This document shows positions 19,617 to 33,400 of a stretch of DNA of 64,000 bases, piece by piece. Position 1 is the stretch's first letter; every line of letters starts with the position of its first letter. Source of the DNA: Lineus longissimus. Taxonomy: Eukaryota > Nemertea > Pilidiophora > Heteronemertea > Lineidae. Position numbers and translations under genes: made by a program. The DNA lies in the NCBI RefSeq assembly GCF_910592395.1, contig NC_088309.1:23252599-23316598 (forward strand), read 5' to 3'. A model generated the notes under the pieces. That model was not told the DNA's origin. It made no database searches and worked only from the letters and a program-made list of their open reading frames with translations.

Positions 19617-22600
19617 GACTAAGAATGCTTTATATTATGCATACTTTTACTGTCTGCCTTTTGAAGTGAACTAGGGGCTCCCTTACATCCAAGCAACAAA
19701 TTCAAGGGCAGCTCTGTTGCAACTGCTTAAGGGAATGAAAACCAGCATTGCTGATTGATCTTCTTTTTTTGGTGTTGGCTCTTAATAGGCAGTCATGTGT
19801 ATCACTCTGCAGTTACTACCATGGCACCATAAGGCCTGGTGACTCCAACTTGTCTTCATTCATTTTAGAAGTTGCCTGTGAGTTGTCCTGTATTAAGTTG
19901 CTCTCGTATGTGGCAGGGTTGATGACTTTATTTTCAACCTAGTTTGAATGTATTTGTTCAAACTGATTACTGATTTATGGTTGATTTTACCATTCCCAGT
20001 CCATCCAGTTCATATTGTGACTGCAAATTTTAGCAAAAATGTTAATGAAAATTTATGTATTTTTGGCACAAGCATTCCTTTAAGCTCCCTACCATTCCAT
20101 TTGGAAGACAAAACCAATGTTGGGTTTGGCCAAAGCAAATTCTATTTTCACAAAACTTAGTTTTTAATAACTGCAGGTTGTCTATGCTATTAATTACTAC
20201 ATTGTATTGGGGTGTTGCGATTAATTTGACTGGGCAGGATGTGAATTTAGATACATGTATGTCTGACATGTCTGAGAGAAAATTTTAAAACACATTTTTC
20301 AGGGCTGGCTCCCTGTTATAGTCCATGATGTTTGAGCATTATATGATCTTGCCTTTAGATACATTGTATCAGTATTTTCTAACTGATTCTGCTCCGACAT
20401 TTGTCATGAAATTTGACCTGAATGCCAAAATATTTTGGATAAATGTTTGGTCCTGTCCGTCCATGAATTTGTGTGGAGGCCCACAGACACACACACCGTC
20501 TCATGATTTTCGACATGCACCGTGACTGTTCGGTACAGGATACTTGTACCACAATGTGTATGTGCTACTTCTTTGTGAATGTCAGTCTTGTTGTAACTTT
20601 ATTAACCATGTTCCGTCCAAAACTAACCTGTAGATTCAGCCAACCAGTGCCAGGGCTGAAATGAGCCATTTTTTCGTGATCTCTCACTGTTTAGACACAC
20701 CGCTGTTGTGTTAAATGTAATTGACTTGGGGTTTTTCGAGAAAAAAAGTTAGATATTTCTTATGACCAAAATTTCTGCATGTACAGCTGCTGCATCATTT
20801 TATGAATCATCGGAATTTATTATATGTTCTTTCATAAAACAGTTGCCAATCACAGTGAATATATCCAGTTACAGGCTACACCAGATGCAAAGGATCTTCT
20901 ACTGAGAGGTGAACACAGAGCATTTCACCACAGTTCATTTGAGAAAAGATGGGGGTGGTCTGTTGTGGCCCTGAATCTGTATATTCACAGTGATTGGTCA
21001 CCGTGTTTCTCTTTTGAAGAACAAATAGCAGCATGAGGTCATCTTGCCATCACCTGTGATTCTTTGACCAATTCTTGACCTTGATACACCTATACAAGAG
21101 CACAAGAATGACAACTTTGATCAGTGCCGTCCAGAAAACTTGTTAAACCAATCCATATAGCTATTTAAGTTGGCTTAATGTACATTGAGATTGTTGAATG
21201 ATTTACAATTAGAACCACTCAACCAGTATGTTTCTTGTTAGATATGATAAAATAACATATTTATTTACAACGTATATATATTTCACTTAAAACAGTATGA
21301 TTCACTCATTGAATAGTATAATTCACTAAGTCTCTGTTATAGCATACTGTTGTTTTATATTGTGTACATAGAATTTTTATATATCATGAACTATTTTCAT
21401 ATATCTATTATGTCATGTTTAATACTGAAATAGTCAGGTGTATCTGCATTGTAAATCTTTACTGTGAGGACTACATATTGCCCTATGTATTGGCTTCCCG
21501 TGGTTTTCCTTGAAGAAGAGCAACTAATGTCATGTGTACTGTGACTACAATACAAGTCAGTTTTCCTCCTTGAGTAAAATGAATGTCTGTGTCTCGGATT
21601 GTATGACCTTGATTGATATGGTCTTAACTGGGTTTACATGATTTGTTAAACAGAAATTGATATTGTTGATAATCGATTCATTTTCACATTATCAGTTTTA
21701 GTGTACATGTAGATATATTCTCATGTTAAATTTATCAATAGGTTTAGCAAATTTTAGTTATTTTTAGAACATAGTTCCTTGTCTTGGTTTTGTTCCAATT
21801 ATGTCTCCATCTCCAGTACCTTTTCTTTCACCCACTTTTCCAGTCTTCCAATTTCGCTTCATATTTCAAAGGAAGTTACTTGAATTGATTGTCCCAGGTT
21901 TGATATATCTGTCTTCTAAGGTGACTTCAATGAAATCTAAAGTTCAATATGATAATTTCTATTATCCCTTAGTGAAATTCAAACCTTGGCCAATCTGTTT
22001 ATTTATGGCTTCCTATAGTCTCACATCATCAATTAGTCCAGCAGACAAACATATAGATTCCATTGTTTGGGATCACCAATCACCTCATCTTAGCTGCTAG
22101 TTCTTTTGGGGACCTCTTCTTCTCATGCATTCTCAACGTTAGATGGACAGTCCTGTTCTAGTGACAAATGCTGTCTGAATGTGGGAACCAAATGGGATCA
22201 GATATATTACAGTAAAACCATGATTGCCATTAATGCCACAGTTATACCTCATGACACTGGAAGGCTGGATTCATTGTATGTGTGGGTTGTTATTCTCTTT
22301 ATTTTCCAAAACCTGTTTGTAAAAAACGTACATCAATAACTTTTGAAGTTGGAGTGAACACTTATTTGTTCGTATACACCAATGTATACTGAATATCGGT
22401 GTTCAACACCAACTTAAAAATCACGCACTCAATACAAACTGGATGTAAATATATACATGTACTATGGACCAATACCAGTTTTTTTGTATGATGTTATAAC
22501 TCTATCAGGATTCCTGCCTCCCTCCTGTCATTGGGAAAATCATTTAGAAATTGTACGACTTTGTAGGTTGACAGTGATAAGAGGTTATTTTTACCTCCTA

Positions 22601-22660
22601 TTTATACAGGAGGGTGTTCTTTTGGAACCACATTTTGTAGAACTAGATTAAAGAAATAAA
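19617..22660 (+). other. Probable 3' UTR of the ankyrin gene
   Basis: About 3 kb without any convincing coding exon on either strand follows the TAG at 19614-19616. It is AT-rich with scattered short open frames. The best poly(A) signal on this strand is AATAAA at 22655-22660, just before the convergent P2X gene. The extent of the UTR is inferred. Confidence 0.5.
22655..22660 (+). terminator. Poly(A) signal AATAAA, ankyrin gene
   Basis: Canonical hexamer on the plus strand about 3 kb after the stop codon and before the convergent neighbour's own signal at 23369-23374. The assignment is positional. Confidence 0.45.
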
Positions 22661-22936
22661 GAGGATTTTTAAAGATATATGGCATCTTGTTTTGGCTTTG
22701 TGGTGTTAATTAGTAGAAGGCTGTGATGCCCTGGACAACTTCATGCAATGTTTAGGACACAGAAGGTACATGAACATGTACTTGGCATTCGGTGGATCAA
22801 AGCATCAATGGTTGGATTCAGTGGCCAGTAAGTACACTGGAACCCTCTATGGATTGTAGGGGTGTCCCTTCCTCTGCACAATTTGTTTATACATGTACCT
22901 CAGTTTGAGGGTTGAGCACTAGAGTGCTCTGTGGAC

Positions 22937-23278
22937 CTAAGGGCATACTCTCCTGTTGATGAATTGTTGAAGTCTTGCAACAAAGGGAAGCTTGGGCAAC
23001 ATGCTAAAGGATCCACAGAAAAACAGGTTGGCATCCAGGATTCCATCCCAAGGCTTCCTGGCTGGAGTTAGACTCGGCCTTGTGGTCAACTGACCAGGTT
23101 GGTGGACAAATACATATTCTGCTGATGTGCCCAGTTTTGTATTGCTTTCGTCTCCAACATGTACAATGTAATCTGAGTACACCGCATAATATCCTTTATG
23201 CCAATATGTCACATCAAATGGACCACTTTGAGAATTCAGGTCGGATCTCAACTTCTTTTTGGGGAACTTGTGCTGCAA
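22937..23278 (-). other. Unassigned open reading frame between two convergent genes
   Basis: A 113-codon open frame lies on the minus strand, beyond the probable P2X poly(A) signal. Its predicted product starts MQHKFPKKKL and contains GYYAVYSDYIVHVGDES; it has mixed composition and no low-complexity bias. No family, domain or splice context was recognised. It may be a relic of a mobile element, an unrecognised exon or chance. No function is proposed. Confidence 0.2.
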
Positions 23279-23368
23279 GTTACAATCCTTGATGAACCAT
23301 GAACTTCATGAATAGCCAAGATTGACAAAGCGAGAAACCACAACAGATCATGTTAATCAGCACCAAGC

Positions 23369-23374
23369 TTTATT
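23369..23374 (-). terminator. Poly(A) signal AATAAA, P2X gene
   Basis: Minus-strand AATAAAGC about 1.1 kb downstream of the P2X stop codon. It is the first good hexamer before the end of the neighbouring ankyrin gene, which makes the two genes tail-to-tail with about 0.7 kb between signals. Confidence 0.45.
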
Positions 23375-23605
23375 GAATCATGAATGAATCAACTAAATCA
23401 TTTCATTGTATTAATTTATACAATTGACAAAATACAAAGTATGAATATGAACAAAATACTGTGTCTGTCCAAGAAAAGAGTCCTATGCATGGCACAGCAG
23501 ATGGAATCAACTAACAATGATACTAATATGAGACTCGACTGCTATTTTACATTTCATGTACCCTGGCATCAGAGTTTTCACAGAAACCATTCTTAGATAA
23601 ATATT

Positions 23606-23666
23606 GTCATGACTGTGTCTCCTTATCTCTGCTGGGTCATGACTGTGTCTCCTTAATCTCTGCTGG
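23606..23666. repeat. Two-copy 30-31 bp tandem repeat
   Basis: The unit GTCATGACTGTGTCTCC plus about 14 more bases occurs twice in a row, differing by one inserted A. It lies in the probable 3' UTR of the P2X gene. Confidence 0.8.
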
Positions 23667-24459
23667 GTCTTGTTAAAATGATATTCAAATGACATCGATG
23701 AGAAGGTACATGTATTAACATAAATCATTTGAACCTACAGGTATATGGCCAGTTTTCAGCCGTTATAAAGCAATGGCAACGACAAAATTCAACAAAAAAA
23801 TTATCAGATGTGATGTGAAAAACAGTATTACAGAACTGGTGCAAAAGCATGGCTAAGGATAAAAAATTTCTATTCGCTTGAGAGGGGTATAAATTACATA
23901 CAATCTTGCAATGGAATTCACGCGTAAATATCTCAAATCCCTGTGCTATCACAAATGAAAATTCAAGTTTCATAACAAGTTGTCAGAAATTCAATGCAAA
24001 AGAATTTAGGATCCATAAAGTTGGTGATCCAAAGATAGTACATGTACATCTAAAAATTGAATGTCTCCTTTGATTTTGGAATGTTTCTTGGATAAAAATT
24101 AAGACCTTATAAAAACTACTGTTATAATCTTGTATCAAAAATACTACCCTACAACGATTAGTATTTACAAATGAAAATATAATATTGGTAGAAAGACAGG
24201 AAGTCACTTTTTTATCATAGATGGGATGAAATATCAAAATACAAAAGTCGTTAGGCCGATCGAGGCATTCATCTCGACATTCATCTTGACAGTGCACATA
24301 TGTCTTAAGACAAGAAGGAGTGGTAACTCCAAAAAGGTCTTCATCATGGGAAGGGCATGTAAATCCTTCAAACAGAATAGAGTTTACACAATTTGCCTAA
24401 ATGTGTTATTCAGGTTGAACTTCAATATAAAGGGTTATTTTTATCGTCCATTATTCGTT

Positions 24460-27400
24460 TTATTCACTTGATTGCGATGGATTTCGCCGTCTGATGTCGT
24501 CTCCATCCTCACCCAGATCATTCGTGAGAACCTGGAAACACAAAATGATGATATCTATAAATTTACAAGAGACCATTGCTTATAGACTCATCTGACAGAC
24601 CCTCACTTATTTATCTCATATTAAGCATCAAACTCGTTGTGAAGAGCCAGGAACTTTAGTTCTGAGAAAGTCACGCTGGCTCATCAAGAAAAACAATCGT
24701 GGATTCTACCCAGGATCGAACTTGGGCCCTATTGCATGGTAGCCAGCAGCTATGAGGTATTTACACAAGTTACCAACAAAGACTTTCAAAGGAGGTACAA
24801 GGACAAGGGAGATATGTTAACTGTCCACATCTAACATCCTAATATTCAACTGAACAAATGGCACCAAAGCATGATACAAACATTTTGGGGATTTGGAGAA
24901 TGCAAGCTGTGTTTAGAAGCAGCTGACTCAGACCGAGTCAAAAAGCCTTACGAGACCAAAAATATACCTGCATGGACCATTATTTGTCAATAACCACACA
25001 AAGTAAAAGTAAGGAAAACGGGAGCTAGGTTTTCTGACCATAGAGGATTAAAATCCCAGACAAACCTGAATTTGAATTATTCACCGACCCATAATTCGAC
25101 TTGTCGCTCTCTACAAGCTAAGGAAAAAATGTGATAGCTCATCAGTAAACTGAATCATTAATCCGAAAGGTAGCCTAAATATTATAGCCTGGATATAGGC
25201 AAGTGGTTTATGTAGGTAATTTAATATCTATTATTCTTTTATCGCAAGCAGGGAAATTAGCAAGGAAGGTTTGGTACCTTTATCATGGTCACACAAAAAC
25301 TATACTGGGCAGTTGCCCTAATCTGTAATCCCCAATCTGAAAATACATGTTATCTGGAAGTTATGACACTTCCTTATACCATCAGTTGTCAGTTGCTTGA
25401 TTTTGTGTGGGGGGCAAGCATTTTCTGAAATTTTCTCGAATTCCCCATCTTTAAATGATTAATACTGACCTTATAAGCATCATCTCCAGCAACATTCAGG
25501 TACTTCTTCTCCCGGTAGTAATTCCTCTTCTTCAAGCAGTAGAGCACAAACATATCACAGAGAACTGTCGCCTACAACAGAATAAAAATCTCATCAGCAA
25601 ATATCTGCATAGTCATTTGTTTTTGTGCTGCAACCCCAGACAAGCTTCCATGACGGCCTTTCATCATGATCATGTTGACTACCACCGCCTCCAGCTGCCT
25701 AAGGGCAGTCGAGTGCTGTCCTGGACTCTGGAGCTGATCTCTTTTAAGAGGTCAAACTGCAAGGACGTGACCAGTTAAGGGCCACAGTCAAAAAGAAGTC
25801 AATTGCAAGATCATTACCAGTTAAGGACCACAATCAGACACACGTCCTTAAACAGAGATCTTCACTATAAACCGTGACTAGATCTAATGAATGACCAAGT
25901 CAAGAGGGCCTGTATACTGACCGACAAACCTCTCCCTTATAACTGAAAAACCCCAGGAATATACGAGAACTTACAACAGCCAGCAGTCCAAGACCACTAC
26001 CAATATTCAATGCCAGCGGCACAAAGTTGAATCTTCCAGCGGTTCCTTTCACCATGATGATGAACCGAATCCCGTAAGCTTTCACCAATGTCCGTTTGTC
26101 CACACCGTTTTCTTCATAGAAGTTGGCATAGCTAAAGAAAATGTGATAGCAATAAACTATGCTATTACTCATCTGCTATTCATACATGGTACAGTTAATG
26201 AATTGTTTTTCACTCATGTGGTTGCACACTTATAGGGTTCATTGCACACACTTATGCATTTTGACATGTCCGAGGCAATATAGTTTTAGAAAAATTGGTC
26301 AATATATGAAATACTGATGTCAATGTAGTGCGGTTTCAGCCAAGGCCACTTGAAAACTTACCGGAAATTCCATCCTTTGGCAATGGCTGCATTTTCATCG
26401 TCAAGACGTCGGAACTCGTACTCAGGTTTGCACTCTTCTACTCCATGGTCAAGATTACAGTTCCAGAAGATCAAAATGCCCATCACTCCACCCTAATAAT
26501 CGAAACAATTTATGAGTCACTTTGTACCTTATGTACAGTGAATGTTGCGTCATAATCTACAACACCAACAAAAGTCAAATTACAAGCTTAATTAATTACA
26601 AGGAAAACTGGTACTGGTAGCTTATACATGTAATTACCTTGACAGCCATCTTTACAACGTCTTGATCTGCTATTCTGATCATGTCCCCAAGAACAAATAT
26701 AGGGCAATATTTGTCAGTGTGTGGGTCAAAATGGCATTTCTGGAGATAAGTCTGGTTTGTTGTGAGTATGTTACGCCTGCAAGCAAGATGAGGAACATTA
26801 ACACACCTGAATAGAAGTTCCTCATGACCTAAAGAAAGTAATGGATCTCCCATTGTAATGTCTGTAGAAGTTATCATCACATGATGTCTTGTACAACAAT
26901 GCATTGACACAAAACCAAATTATTAGTTTGATCTATTGATACCCTGTTGTGGTCATGAAGCTGGCTGTCTGCACAAAGTCTTCTTTGGCTCACCATATCA
27001 CATGGTTTATGACCCTTCCATCAGGCCAAGTGATAACAAATCAAAACCAACAAGTACATCCTTTGGTGCAGCATTTCATGCTTTTTAGTTTTCAGGGAAT
27101 TGGAGAATTGAATAAAACAGGACAAGACAACTCACCTTTTAACTTTAAACAAAGGAAACTGGATGCTGTTCTTAATCAACACAGTAAAATTTTCAGGGTT
27201 GATAAGCGGAGATTTTGGTCTGAAAGAGGCAAGGGACATCTCTCTATTAAGGTCAGCATTTGTCAATCCTTAAGGGTGTCCTTAATAGAGATTCTACTGT
27301 ATTATGCGACTTGTGTGACTACTAAACACATAGGCACACTGTGCATGCACTAACATGACAATTTATACCGTCAAGGGTGAGTACGGCAGGCTTATTCTCA

Positions 27401-29218
27401 ACTCAATTATCCAGTACAACTTACGAAGGAAGAGTATCATTCTCAACAGGACACCACGCATATATCTTGCAGACTTTCCGTATTGGTTTCAAGGTAGAAT
27501 TCACACACTCTCCAGTACGAACACCTGCAAACACATGGTATCAATGGGCCGTGAAGTAGGACTTACAAAGGATCTTGGACAACAGAGCCTACAGTAAAAT
27601 GCACCCAGTTCACTTCTCTTAGACAAGATTTCGTCATGAATCAATTTCCAACAATTTGAGGATTTGTCAGGTTGTGACACCGTCCACCCTTCTTTGAGAA
27701 GACACACAATATAAACAGTCAATTTCCAAGCACCCCCGGAAGGTGCTTTACAACAGAAGGTGCTTCATATCATTGTAAATTATAATTAGTCTTGTCCTAT
27801 ATCTAAAAATCACACTTTTTCTCGAATGGTTTGATCAATGCAGCAAAAACAAGTCTCTTTTCAAATGCTTACCATTGCCATTGTCCACGGCGGTCAATAG
27901 AGGGCAGTCAGCATCTGACTCGCACCATGAGTCCTGAATATTAGGATCCTGGCAGAGGCAAAGGGGAGACAAAATTTTTCTGAGAAAGGTCTTTTCTTTC
28001 GGAGTTAATACAGGTAAATGGCTGGAGGGCATCACTTTGGTTATACATTAGAATAAAAGATTTACTACTTCAACTTCCATTGTAATAAAAAAAGTCTCTT
28101 ATCACCTTTTCCTTCAAAGATTAAAGGTCTGATGACTGATATTTGCATACTCACGACCCAAATACCAAATACCGGTACAAGGCCAATGATAGACAGATAA
28201 CCTCAAAGACAACTACAGGACTTTGATACTCAAGTGTTTGTACATACATGACTACACAGGTCAGGTTAACCCTGTTATGAATTAAAGATGGGATGTATGT
28301 AGTACCACATTTGTGAAATAGTCATATGAATGTCTTCTCTTCCTGTTGTTTGTACCTACCTCGGGACATTCTCCTTGGCTCTGATTCTTGGTGATGATAA
28401 CATTTGTGGTGACAAAAAAGGCATTATTTTCCTGCAAAATATGACATATTGCTCATTACTCTGTATGTGCATGTCAGTCAATGTTTTCATATTTTCCATA
28501 CTATGATGAAAAGAAGACATTTTAGACTAATGAAACTATCTGCATTGGTATCCTGTTTGCCATGACCTTTCTGCCCATTGCAAAAATAACCATATCAAGA
28601 GACCTTTTAAGAGTTTTTCCAAAAATTTCATTGACATACCTGTGGGGGTACAACATAATCAGCCATGTCCCATATTCTAGCACCAATGGCCGGCCTATCT
28701 GTAACATTGGTGTAGACCACTCCTTTGAGTTTAGCAGTTGCTGAGCTGATCACAGGGTCAAACTCTTGGTAACCTTTCTTGTAAATTATTGCCCATCTGA
28801 AAGAAAGTTATAAATTATGTCACCACCACTAAGAGATCCTATTTGTTGTTTGACTAACTCAGTACCCATAACCAAACTTCTTGGGGGTCATTATCAGGTG
28901 TACATGAAGATTTTTCAAAGCAGCTTTAATCCACTTCAATGGGATGAAAATTTGATTTTAAGGCGTTTGCAGGAGTTGAGTTAATATGCAAAGCAAAAGT
29001 GTCAAATTGCAATTCCGGAAGTTTCAATTTCAATCTCCCAGCATTATGTCCATGATGTTACATGTATATGATACTAACCCAATGATATATCCTATAATAG
29101 CCAGCTGAATGATGCGGTTAACTACGCCAATTTTCTTACTGTTGATATGGACCATACGTGGGGTATCATATTCGAAGAAGAAGGCTATGCCTGACCGCAT
29201 ATAGTTCATACAACCCAT
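24460..29218 (-). CDS. P2X purinoceptor (ATP-gated cation channel), P2X4-like
   Basis: P2X subunits form trimeric ATP-gated cation channels in the plasma or endolysosomal membrane. Eleven coding exons splice in frame to 409 aa: 29218-29079, 28796-28640, 28431-28360, 27948-27873, 27524-27425, 27219-27136, 26776-26638, 26492-26362, 26131-25975, 25571-25470 and 24531-24460. The start [10 protein letters not shown] leads into [11 protein letters not shown], as in vertebrate P2X4. TM1 is at about 32-52 and TM2 about 336-362. All ten ectodomain cysteines are present. ATP-contact positions are conserved: K69/K71 (AKLKG), F193-T194 (ENFTV), N298-F299-R300 and K317 (KAYGIRF). The YxxxK surface-stability motif is Y371-K375. 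The tail after TM2 is short, unlike P2X7. The coding first exon begins after an acceptor at 29248, leaving 29 nt of 5' UTR, so a noncoding exon lies upstream. Head-to-head with the palmitoyltransferase gene. Confidence 0.97.
25764..25852. repeat. Degenerate two-copy tandem repeat in a P2X intron
   Basis: Two imperfect copies of a unit of roughly 45 bp sharing ACCAGTTAAGGgCCACAgTCA lie between coding exons 9 and 10 of the P2X gene. Divergence is visible, so this is an old duplication. Confidence 0.5.
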
Positions 29219-30452
29219 GCTTCAGCAGCTCGAAGGCTTTCCAAGATCTAAAAGAAAGGAAGAGTATGAAAACAATAGAAAGGGGAACTAAGGGGAAATC
29301 TTCTTTTCAAACTAATGCCGAACGAGTTCAATAGACAATTTCGACCAAGTTGGCATGGGTTTGGTTAATGCGCTGATCATACCTTGTACAAAGGGTCACA
29401 GTGGCTTTTGGCATTGTCTGGAGGACAAGTATTGACTTTGCTTATATACTGCTTAGAGTAACCATGCTGACTAGTCTGGTTACTCTATTAAAAGCCCTTC
29501 TAACTTGTTCCTTTTGTTGCGTTTAGGCTCTGCCTCTGGTTTGTCTTTGTCGAGACCGTCTATGAAGTCACCGTCAGGTGTTTAGTTGCTTGAATTCTCC
29601 CCAATTACAAGTATTAATACAAGGATATGATAAGGAAGTAAGGGTACAGTAACAGCAGGCCTACCCAGGAGGCCTACTCGTGACTATAGGTAGGCCTATG
29701 GTAGGCCTTCTTATACTATTACTGGCCCGGTCCTATTGTTTATAAAGCTTTTTTCATTCTAACAATGACATAACAGGGATAAAGTAATGAAGTGATGATA
29801 TAGGCCTATGAAATAACATATGTACATGTATGTATGTAGACTAGTACTTGTCTTGAAATTAGTCAGCTGACCATTAATATATGCTGACAGACTCTGTGAC
29901 AGTTTTACCAAGAATGTCAGCCTGCAACAAGTATGAACAGAAAGGGCACATGAAAGAAAACATACAGGGGCAATCTTCAGTATCTTCTTCACAGTTTCAT
30001 CATCAACAATGAGAAATCGGAAATCAACAGCTGAGAAGCAGATCTTGTAGCAAAATACAATGTATTGGCATAGGCTGACAGTGTAAATGCACAGTGGGAG
30101 GACCAGCAGCTGCTGCCACCAATCGGCGATCGGTATAATTAAAATCCTTCATTGCGCCTCATCACTTGTAATTGACATTTGTACTATTGCGCAAAGATGA
30201 ATTTCTCGTATTATTTATGTATCAATGTCGCTATTACCAGAAACAGTAAATTTTAGACAATTTCAATCAGTTTTTTGCACACTTGTGTAATGTTTTGTGA
30301 AGTGAGCTTACATTTGGGTAATACTTCGATGAATTTATTGGCGGATGTTCACAACAAGTGTCTGTGTTGTTCGATCTCGCCGTGAGACGGTGCTGGACAG
30401 AAAATAGCGGAAGGGATAAAACATTAACTTTTTATGAAGAATTTTGGCCTTC
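29219..30452. promoter_or_regulatory. Divergent intergenic region, P2X and ZDHHC promoters
   Basis: Contains the upstream noncoding part of the P2X gene (acceptor TTTTAG at 29250-29248) and the 5' end of the palmitoyltransferase gene. An ETS-like GCGGAAGG lies at 30407-30414 shortly before the ZDHHC start codon. A minus-strand stretch at about 29968-30150 stays open in one frame and ends at a possible donor (CCT|GTATGT). It may be the noncoding first P2X exon. Confidence 0.45.
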
Positions 30453-33400
30453 ATGATGCCACGATGCAAGTGTTCGACACAGATAATACCCGCCACCGTT
30501 GCCTGGTCCTTACTTTTGGGTGCTACGACCCTGTTTTTCGTATTTGGGTGAGTGTTTCCCAGGCCTTACAAGAAGCCATTTCTTCAAAAATGCCAAGTGC
30601 AAAATACATGGGCCATGTACACTGACATGTACATTACATGTATTACATGTATGATGTAGGCCTACATGTTGACCCCCCACGTTCACTCGCCTGTTGTATT
30701 CTGCATGAAGTGTAACTGTCAATGCAGTAAACAAAAACTCTTGTTCGGTCCTGAATCCCCATTCAATGACGGGATGTGTCAAGAATTGTTGTGGCACAGC
30801 AAGCAACAGCAGCCATAGGCCTACTACTATATAATACCAAACAAAAAAAGACGACACTAACTTAGTCAGACATAGGAGACTAATGTTGCGCAATATGAAT
30901 ATTGTATCGCCTCGCCTCGATTGTGCTTAACATCGCCACTTTTTGAAAGGGGTAATTAACGTCATGACAGCTTTTCCTTCAAACAGTCTCAGTGACAACG
31001 AATGAATGTTCTTGTAGCCTAGTGCCAGTGGCCTCCCCGCTCTATTTTTACCTCTTTGCTTCTCTAAGTCTACAAACAACTTTCCCCATTGCTTCTGTCC
31101 TTGGCAGCGTCTCCATTTCCTGTCAAGCATGGCCAATGGTCTTCATGTCGCTCTCTTGAGATCCCGTCGTCAGCTGTTCCTAGGTCTTTACTTTTCCCCT
31201 TCCCCTTCTTCCATGTTCGAGCTTGTCGAGTGATGCTGGGTGGTGGTTTTCTAAGTCGTGAAGTATTACATCTACATGTAGGTCCTATTTTTCTTCACTC
31301 TAGTTAGCTTTATGTACATTCCCATCCAATGCTCCTCAGGTTGGTTAGGGATTACATGTTTTCTATAAATGATAAAATCTCCAGCCTCCGAGATAAACTC
31401 TCCCCGAGCCTTTGTGCAAAAACGATTCAGTCTTCAACTCTTAGTGGAGTCATGCTCTCTCTTGTGATCTAAAACTGCTGTTCATCACCAATCCTAAACA
31501 CCTGTACTGTCAATTAGCGATGGCTATCATCCTCTCTGCTTGATCCTACTATATAGCCTTGGGACTTAGGCTCGCGATGCTCAGGCTTGGAACTAAAGTT
31601 ACTGTACTATGACTACATACATGAACATTTGCTATGAGGAGGATACTTCACATCATGGAAGCAATGGCTGTGCAGGTGCATGGTAACATGTAATAGTGGC
31701 ATCACTCTGAAACTTACAAGTCATCCGCAGCATCTGTCACTAGTATCAGACTAGTCATTCTATATCTTTTTTTTCCCTCCTGGGATTGATGAATGGCGAA
31801 TTTGGAAAGCAGCCAGGCTGCAGTTCAATTGTTCACCCCACCTCCCTCCACCCTAAAATTCCTTCAATGCATGCACAAAAATATAAATTGCTCATGGTCT
31901 TTCTGATCATCATCATGTTCATTTTGACTATTGGTCTGAAAGTCACCCTACATTCTTCGTGTATGTCATGGATTAAATCACGCTTTTTCTACCCTTACAC
32001 TACATATAACCTATCCTTTCATCCTCTCTCTCAGACAGCGTATACCCTTGCTACATATGGTATCAGCCTTGGTGTTAAAAGGGATGAGATAACCTTGGAG
32101 TTCTCTTTCATCATTTCATTATTATTGGCTATCTATATCATTATAGCAAAGTGATACTGTACTCAGGGGTGCTGATTACTCATCCAAGTTGACTTACAAC
32201 CATGACTCGCTCATCATCGGTGGTCAGGGCCATGGTTATGCATGCAGATCCTTCATTGATTCAGTCATTTCTCTCCACTTATCTTTTGTATACATGTACT
32301 CACTGAAAATCAACAAAGATAGCTTTGAAGACGTTTTTGTCTCATTTGTTTGATTCATTGACTTGCATACAATGATACAGTTGTGTACTTAACTAAAATA
32401 TGGCCCATCATAAATTCTCTTCGGGATTCCATCGTAATATCTAGGACGAAAAGTTTTGCCGTGTTATTTTTTAAGTGTAGGAATAGGATGCATTCCGAAT
32501 ATTTCGATAAATGAACTCATCAAAATGTTTCAAAATTCAAACAACTGATGGTCATTCTGAAAACAATAGCATTGGGTGTTAGTCTTTTATTGATCTGAAA
32601 TGTACTTGGTGTCTGAGTGGAATTCAATTGATCTCGTGTCTGAATCATATGATATCCTGCTTTCGTACATCATCTTGCACATGGAGTACATTTTGTATCG
32701 AATGGAAATACCGTATGAAGTATAATCATGGAGATAGAAACATAAGTCAAGAGCAATGTGGGTGGCCAATTGATGGTTGCTCACTGACTCACTTGGCTTC
32801 TTTTTTATCACACAGATTAGTTGTCAAGGTCAGTGGTACTTTGAAGCTAAATAAACTGATCCCCTCCCCCATGCATGTACCATTCTCAAACAGACCTCAA
32901 ATTTCAGTGCATCTGCTCTTCTTTGACTTCTGAGTCTCGGAGTCTGAAGTGAATCTGATGATGGCCTCGTTTGTCGTACATGTCGTAGTTGAATCTTGCA
33001 TCCCTCGGGGCTGGACATCGTGTCAGGATGTGATTGAGTGTCGTATTGCATGGCAGTGGTCACTATTGCAGGAACATGTGCACTGAACCTTTCAGTATCT
33101 GAGTGAAACACTCATATTATGTAAAGGTCATTAACAGTACTGTGCACCACACCCTAACATTACGATTACATCCAGAAGTTGGCTGTGTACTTTAGATTAA
33201 AGCTAGACTATCAATTTTTCAGGTGCCCATACTTGATGATGACATATACGATAGCCATCCCAATATACCAAGGCCTCCTGACGTTATTCGTGGTCGCCAA
33301 CTTTGCCATGGCCACGTTTATGGATCCGGGGGTTTATCCGAGGGGTGAGTACATTTTCATGGTACATGTTGTATGTATACATAAACTTTTATTTTCTTTG

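Noticed and set aside
31786-32154. 122-codon plus-strand frame in intron 1 of the palmitoyltransferase gene
   Set aside because: Composition is biased to hydrophobic, T-rich codons, with no motif and no splice context; it lies deep in an intron.
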